Both the position numbers and the translations under genes were made by a program. Positions 6,480 through 10,831 of a DNA stretch of 10,831 nt are shown in pieces. The notes beneath the pieces were generated by a model. That model saw only the letters and a list, made by a program, of their open reading frames with translations, did not search any database and had not been told where the DNA came from. The DNA lies in contig SKUL01000338.1 of NCBI GenBank assembly GCA_007129985.1, positions 1 to 10,831 of the forward strand, read 5' to 3'. Position 1 is the first letter of the stretch. Each line of letters opens with the position of its first letter. Source of the DNA: Flavobacteriales bacterium (GTDB taxonomy: Bacteria; Bacteroidota; Bacteroidia; Flavobacteriales_D; SKUL01).

Positions 6480-8149
6480 AGAAAACAGTACTTGTCACCA
6501 TCTGGACTTTGTTGCCCTTGATAAATGCGTTCGCCCAGTGCAGCGTGAACAGATACCTTACGTCTCCCTTTGAAAGTGAGCGCAGCATCGAAGACCTCGA
6601 TTACCATTCGGCGCTTGCTTTATCAGGACTTTGTCTGTCGGAGAGCAGCACGAGCTTCAACGACTACGATTTGGATGTTTATGAACCGGTTGGTGATGCC
6701 CTGGGAGCCAGACCCTGTATTGTATTTGCACACGGTGGGTCATTTCTGGCAGGAAACAAGCGCACCAACCCTGTGCCTGATTTTTGTCACAGCATGGCCC
6801 AGCGAGGCTTTGTGGTTTTTTCCATCAACTACAGAAAGTGCTTCAATCCCTTGTCAACCAATAGTGGTGTTCGCGCTGTGTACCGCGCCGTGCAGGATAT
6901 GAAAGCGGCCATTCGTTTTGTGAAAGCCAACGCAAACACATTTGGGGTGGATACATCCATGGTTTTTGCGGGAGGAAACAGTGCAGGAGCAATCATGGCT
7001 CTCCACGCGGCCTATCTTGATGATTCCGAGCGGGCTGCGGATTTGCCGGCAACTTATTCAAACCCCGATCTAGGTTGCTTAAACTGTGTGGGCTCTAATC
7101 AGTTGTTTTATGGCAAGCCCAAAGGGGTGATCAATCTTTGGGGCGCGCTGGCAGATACAGCGTGGATTGCCGGAAGCAATAACTTTCCGGTGGTTTCTTT
7201 TCACGGAACTTCAGATAATGTAGTGTATTACGATACCAACAACCCGTTCGACTTTCCGCTTTTTCCGGAGTTGATGGGTTCCGGTCCGGTTCACCAACGA
7301 CTGGAAAATTTCGGTGTAGAACAGTTGCTTTTTACGCTGGAAGGTGAGGGGCATGAACCGTGGAATGATCAGCAATACATGGACTTGATTGTAGAGGAGT
7401 CAGCTCGTTTTCTCTACGACCAATTTTTGAAACCACCCACACCACAGCCTATTTGGGACACGCTGGTTTGTATCGGGAATCAATCAACGGTTTGGTTTGA
7501 TAGCGGCAATACTGAAGGTCTGAACTATTGTTTGCAGCTTCCAGCAGTTACTGTTTCAGGTTACGGCCCGGGGTCTGTTTCGCTCAATTTTACTGAGCCG
7601 GGAACCTACGAGATGCTCATTTGGAGCAGAAACCAATGGAACGCCCTGAGTGACACAGCTACAGTTAGCTTTCATGTTGCTGCGCCACCGGAAGAATTTG
7701 AAATCGTGCAGGCCGGAGATTCTTTGATGGCTCCATCTCAATTTTTATCCTATCAATGGTTGCTAAATGGTGTCCCCGTGCCTGATGCCAACAACAATGT
7801 GTTGCTTGCTGAGACCTCCGGGACCTATGAGGTGTGGGTTGAAGACTCAGGAGGATGTAGCGTAACAAGCCTCCCGCTTGATGTGGTGGTTACAAGCATT
7901 GAAGAGAGCATCACCACATTTAAGGTCTATCCCAATCCCTTTACCGGAGTATTGTATTTGGATGGTTCGGAAATTGGAGATGTGAAGCTCACTCTTTTTG
8001 ATGCTCAGGGAAGAGAGTTGTTGGCTCGTCAGGGCTTTTTGCCGATGCAGCTAGATGTCGGTTCGATTCCCTCCGGATTGTATTTTCTGCGTATTGAAAT
8101 TGCTGACAAACATGAAGTTCACAGACTTGTGAAAACCGGCGGTCATTGA
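6476..8149 (+). CDS. Secreted alpha/beta-hydrolase (carboxylesterase-like) with T9SS sorting domain
   Basis: This 557-residue modular secreted enzyme has a signal peptide at 1-20 ending AFA, with cleavage before Gln21. The catalytic domain (about 60-318) is an alpha/beta hydrolase of the acetyl-esterase/BD-FAE/hormone-sensitive-lipase type. HGGSF (86-90) is the oxyanion loop, GGNSAG (166-171) gives nucleophile Ser169, HGTSD (243-247) gives a likely acid Asp247, and GEGHEPW (290-296) gives the likely His293. A beta-rich linker follows (325-402). An Ig-like segment around YQWLLNGVPV (426-435) comes next, with the typical DSGGCS end (457-462). The last 75 residues are a type A T9SS sorting domain beginning VYPNPF (484-489), which directs passage through the outer membrane and surface anchoring or release. 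The start ATG lies in an ATGA overlap with the acylase stop, so the two are translationally coupled. Likely activity is ester cleavage on an external substrate, perhaps acetyl or feruloyl groups on polysaccharide; the substrate is inference. Confidence 0.92.
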   Translation: MKKTVLVTIWTLLPLINAFAQCSVNRYLTSPFESERSIEDLDYHSALALSGLCLSESSTSFNDYDLDVYEPVGDALGARPCIVFAHGGSFLAGNKRTNPVPDFCHSMAQRGFVVFSINYRKCFNPLSTNSGVRAVYRAVQDMKAAIRFVKANANTFGVDTSMVFAGGNSAGAIMALHAAYLDDSERAADLPATYSNPDLGCLNCVGSNQLFYGKPKGVINLWGALADTAWIAGSNNFPVVSFHGTSDNVVYYDTNNPFDFPLFPELMGSGPVHQRLENFGVEQLLFTLEGEGHEPWNDQQYMDLIVEESARFLYDQFLKPPTPQPIWDTLVCIGNQSTVWFDSGNTEGLNYCLQLPAVTVSGYGPGSVSLNFTEPGTYEMLIWSRNQWNALSDTATVSFHVAAPPEEFEIVQAGDSLMAPSQFLSYQWLLNGVPVPDANNNVLLAETSGTYEVWVEDSGGCSVTSLPLDVVVTSIEESITTFKVYPNPFTGVLYLDGSEIGDVKLTLFDAQGRELLARQGFLPMQLDVGSIPSGLYFLRIEIADKHEVHRLVKTGGH

Positions 8150-8159
8150 ACCCTGTAAC

Positions 8160-8189
8160 TTGCGCAGAACTTGAATTTCGCTATTTTTG
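8160..8189 (+). promoter_or_regulatory. Bacteroidota-type promoter of the TPR gene
   Basis: TTG at 8160-8162 and TATTTTTG at 8182-8189 are separated by exactly 19 bases. The second box is an exact match to the -7 consensus TAnnTTTG, and the first fits the -33 element. Transcription should begin near 8195. This makes the TPR gene at least partly independent of the acylase-esterase unit and excludes a translation start at 8171 for transcripts from this promoter. Confidence 0.65.
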
Positions 8190-8215
8190 TGACACATAAC
8201 CAACACCAGCCGATC

Positions 8216-8854
8216 TTGAAAAAGCTTAGTTTGCTCATGCTCCTCAGTTGCTTGAGTTTCTTGCTTACTGCGCAACCGGGAGCCACTCCTCCAAAGGAGG
8301 AAATCACAGCTTATCAAAAAGAAACTGCTGCTGCCCACAGAAATGCCGGTGCCCAGTTTTTTGAAGATGAACTTTATGAAGACGCCATCAAGGAATTCAC
8401 CAAAGCGATAGAAGCTAATCCGTACGACCGATTGGCTTGGTACAACAGAGCTGTGAGTAATGTAAAAATGGACAATAAGGAAGGGGCAATTCGCGATTTG
8501 AGCGAAGTGCTCAAGCTCGAGCCAGGATTTGTAGCTGCTCTATATTATCGGGCTACGCTCTATTATCAGGACGAAGAGTTCAAACGGTCGCGAGCGGATT
8601 TCAACTCCATCATTTCACTTCGACCCCACGATGCGCTGATGTATAGAAAGCGCGGTACTGTAAAATACCAAATGAACGACAAAAATGGTGCTTTACGCGA
8701 CTATAACGAGGCTATTGTTATCAACCCGGAGGATCCCATCGCTTTTCACGATCGCGGTGTTACGCGGCAATACCTCGGAGATAAGAAGGGTGCCAAGGCG
8801 GATTTTGATATGGCGAAGGAGTTGGAAATAAAGGAAGCTTTGCGAAAGAAATGA
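8216..8854 (+). CDS. Exported tetratricopeptide (TPR) repeat protein, TTG start
   Basis: From TTG 8216 the product is 212 residues. It begins M-K-K-L-S-L-L and has a hydrophobic core to residue 18 and a likely signal peptidase I site after Ala19 (LLTA before QP). LLSC at 9-12 loosely resembles a lipobox, but hydrophobic residues continue past it, so lipidation is less likely. Five TPR units follow from about residue 40. The prolines that end the first four helix pairs stand at 69, 103, 137 and 171, exactly 34 apart, in the contexts NP, EP, RP and NP. TPR arrays are protein-binding scaffolds; no enzymatic domain is present. The open frame extends to another TTG at 8171, but that lies inside the predicted promoter and would put 15 non-signal-like residues first. 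An ATG at 8237 would lose the lysines of the n-region. The partner protein is unknown; periplasmic location is inferred from the signal peptide. Confidence 0.85.
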   Translation: MKKLSLLMLLSCLSFLLTAQPGATPPKEEITAYQKETAAAHRNAGAQFFEDELYEDAIKEFTKAIEANPYDRLAWYNRAVSNVKMDNKEGAIRDLSEVLKLEPGFVAALYYRATLYYQDEEFKRSRADFNSIISLRPHDALMYRKRGTVKYQMNDKNGALRDYNEAIVINPEDPIAFHDRGVTRQYLGDKKGAKADFDMAKELEIKEALRKK

Positions 8855-8930
8855 TTTCGTCAAGCTCAAACAACCTAACTTCGTTATTCTCGTCAGGTTT
8901 CCCGAGAACCCAAGACTGTACAATTCCGAT

Positions 8931-10831
8931 ATGAAATTGATTAAAACGAAATCCCTGCTCCTCGTGTTGATGACGATAGGTCACCTATCACATTCTCAGG
9001 TTGATACTGAAAACAATCTCACGGTTGAGGAGTATGTGCAAACGGTTCTTCTAGGTGAGGGAGTAGAGGTGTCGAATATCACTTACAATGGTCTTCCAGG
9101 AAACACCGTGCAACCGCGTGTTGGATATTTCAACGCTGAGAACACAGACTTTTTCTTTGGAGAAGGTATGGTGATGGCAACGAAAAACATTCAGATTGCC
9201 GGCTGTGGAGCTGTTGCCGATGGTTCAGGTCCTGGTGTAGACCCCGACCTAAGTCAGCTTGTGTCGGGCACGCTCAATGATGTAACTGTAGTTGAGTTTG
9301 ATTTTGTACCACAGGGTGATACCCTGAATTTTGATTTTGTTTTTGCCTCCCGGGAATACAATGGCTTTGTATGTTCGAGTTTTAACGATGTTTTTGGCTT
9401 CTTTTTGAGCGGGCCGGGAATCAATGGGCCTTTTACGAATAATGCGATTAATATTGCGGTTTTGCCCAACGGAACGCCGGTGGCAATCAACACTGTGAAC
9501 AATGGCTCAGGAGGTACTGGTGGTACATGTAACCCTCCCAGTGGAGGCGGTCCCTGCCCGTGCAACGCCGAGTTTTTTCAAAACAATGGAGGAGGAAATG
9601 GCACGGATCTTCATTCGGAGGTTTGTTTTGGTGGCTACACCGTTCCGATAACTGCGGAGGCAATCGTGACCTGTGGCGAAACTTATCATATCAAATTGGC
9701 TATAGCCAATGTTTTTGATGGAATACTCGATTCGGGCGTCTTCTTGCAGGCCGGTAGTTTTGCCAGTAGTTCTCTCATTGTTGTAGATCTGGAGATTGAC
9801 GCCGGGCTAAACGACAGTACATTGGTTGAAGGATGTGGCGGTGCTACGCTGACCTTTGAACGTCAGCTCGACAACGTGGAACAGGTCATTTATCTTACCA
9901 TGGAGGGAGAAGCCATCAACGGGGTGGATTATACCCTCATTCCTGACAGCATCGTCTTCCCGATAGGAGTAACCCAGGTCTCAATTTTTGTAGAAGCTTT
10001 TCACGATGGCATCATAGAAGGTCTCGAGTCAGTTATCATAATCATCGAGAACGAAAACGTTTGTGGAGGTGAAAACCTTCAGTCTATATTTACATTCTAC
10101 ATTGATGAGTATGATCCCCTTGAGGTAATATCACACGATGGGTTTATTGATTGTGGCGAGCCCATTGATTTGATACCGGAGGCAACAGGTGGTAGTCCAC
10201 CATTAAGTTTTCTATGGAGCACTGGTGAGACAAGCGAAACCATTACAGTTGCTCCTATTGAGAACACCATATACACACTTACTGTTACTGATTCTTGCGG
10301 ATTGTATGAGGAAACCGTGGAGTTTTTCGTTGAAGTGCCTCAGTTCGATGAATTGGCTGTTGACATTGGTCCGGACTGGTCCCTGACTTGTATTACTCCT
10401 GTTCTGATTAATCCTGATATTACAGGTGGCTCAGGGGATTTTGTGTTTGAGTGGTTTCAAAATGGCCAGTTTGTGAACAACGATCTTGTTTGGGACGTGC
10501 TTCCCGACGGAGACGGGATGCTTGTTTTCCGAGTTACCGATCATTGTGGTAATACCGATTCCGATACGCTTTATTACGAAACCCCACCGATAGAGATATC
10601 TGTAGACCTTGGAGATGACTACTTTGCCTCATGTATTGACAATACCCTCATTACTGGTCAGTATTCTGGTGGAGTAGGAGCGTACACGTTTCAGTGGTAC
10701 GTAAACGGGCAGCCGTACAGCACGCTACCTGCTATCAGCTTCCAATCACTTGTTACCAGCGAAATCATCTTTGAGGTTACTGATGAGTGCGGAAATGTGG
10801 GTACGGATGTCGTAATCGTTTTCATTCCGAA
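8931..10831 (+). CDS. Large surface protein: choice-of-anchor L, Calx-beta-like and repeated Ig/PKD-like domains; C-terminus beyond window
   Basis: The frame is open from ATG 8931 to the window end, giving 633 complete codons without a stop. A signal peptide covers about residues 1-23 (MKLIKTKSLL, ending HSQ). Residues 40-275 match the choice-of-anchor L domain, most clearly FASREYNGFVCSSFNDVFGF (138-157) and the SGPG that follows. A glycine-rich, cysteine-bearing insert at 192-224 lies inside it. Residues 284-393 look like a Calx-beta domain, with NGVDYTLIPDSIVFPIG (330-346) and EGLESVII (363-370). Then come at least three Ig/PKD-like repeats, near 396-470, 474-552 and 556-633 and on. Each has one early and one late cysteine: 408/456, 487/539 and 568/620, the late one in TDSCG, TDHCG and TDECG. 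Such proteins in Bacteroidota are usually very long, exported by T9SS, and act in adhesion or gliding. A C-terminal sorting domain is expected off-window but cannot be seen. Confidence 0.9.
   Translation, partial: MKLIKTKSLLLVLMTIGHLSHSQVDTENNLTVEEYVQTVLLGEGVEVSNITYNGLPGNTVQPRVGYFNAENTDFFFGEGMVMATKNIQIAGCGAVADGSGPGVDPDLSQLVSGTLNDVTVVEFDFVPQGDTLNFDFVFASREYNGFVCSSFNDVFGFFLSGPGINGPFTNNAINIAVLPNGTPVAINTVNNGSGGTGGTCNPPSGGGPCPCNAEFFQNNGGGNGTDLHSEVCFGGYTVPITAEAIVTCGETYHIKLAIANVFDGILDSGVFLQAGSFASSSLIVVDLEIDAGLNDSTLVEGCGGATLTFERQLDNVEQVIYLTMEGEAINGVDYTLIPDSIVFPIGVTQVSIFVEAFHDGIIEGLESVIIIIENENVCGGENLQSIFTFYIDEYDPLEVISHDGFIDCGEPIDLIPEATGGSPPLSFLWSTGETSETITVAPIENTIYTLTVTDSCGLYEETVEFFVEVPQFDELAVDIGPDWSLTCITPVLINPDITGGSGDFVFEWFQNGQFVNNDLVWDVLPDGDGMLVFRVTDHCGNTDSDTLYYETPPIEISVDLGDDYFASCIDNTLITGQYSGGVGAYTFQWYVNGQPYSTLPAISFQSLVTSEIIFEVTDECGNVGTDVVIVFIP

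Noticed and set aside
8876..8883. TAACTTCG as a -7 box for the large surface protein gene
   Set aside because: It matches 7 of 8 positions, but no -33 element is found about 19 bases upstream; the gene may be co-transcribed with the TPR gene instead.

Overview
The window looks like chromosomal DNA from a member of the Bacteroidota, most plausibly a marine flavobacterium-like lineage. The evidence is a type IX secretion (T9SS) C-terminal sorting domain with its VYPNP signature, a choice-of-anchor L surface protein, Bacteroidota-style promoter boxes (TAnnTTTG with an upstream TTG), and a lack of Shine-Dalgarno sequences before the starts. Nothing suggests a plasmid, phage or insertion sequence, and there are no tRNA, rRNA or CRISPR features. 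The lineage below phylum level is inference.

Left half (1-3835), all on the minus strand. Read in transcription order: a PlsC-like acyltransferase (3835-3293); a 59-residue cysteine-rich lipoprotein (3202-3023) closed by a hairpin terminator; thioredoxin reductase trxB (2840-1896), also closed by a hairpin terminator; and a large NodB-like deacetylase-fold lipoprotein (1786 to beyond base 1), which loses its C-terminus at the window edge. These look like mostly separate transcription units that share an orientation.

Right half (3920-10831), all on the plus strand, divergent from the acyltransferase. It holds a possible 33-residue single-span membrane peptide (3920-4021) and a penicillin-acylase family N-terminal nucleophile hydrolase with a GTG start (4098-6479). 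A secreted alpha/beta-hydrolase esterase with a T9SS tail (6476-8149) overlaps the acylase by 4 bases, so the two are almost certainly co-expressed. A five-repeat TPR protein follows (8216-8854), with its own good promoter and probably a TTG start. Last is a very large surface protein (8931 to beyond 10831) with a choice-of-anchor L domain, a Calx-beta-like domain and at least three cysteine-paired Ig/PKD-like repeats.

The common theme is the cell envelope: two lipoproteins, a membrane lipid acyltransferase, a periplasmic amidase, a T9SS-exported esterase, an exported TPR protein and an adhesin-like giant. TrxB is the only clearly cytoplasmic housekeeping enzyme. The least described parts are the small cysteine-rich lipoprotein, the atypical deacetylase-fold lipoprotein, the small membrane ORF, and the acylase-esterase coupling. 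I do not see a clearly new multi-gene system.
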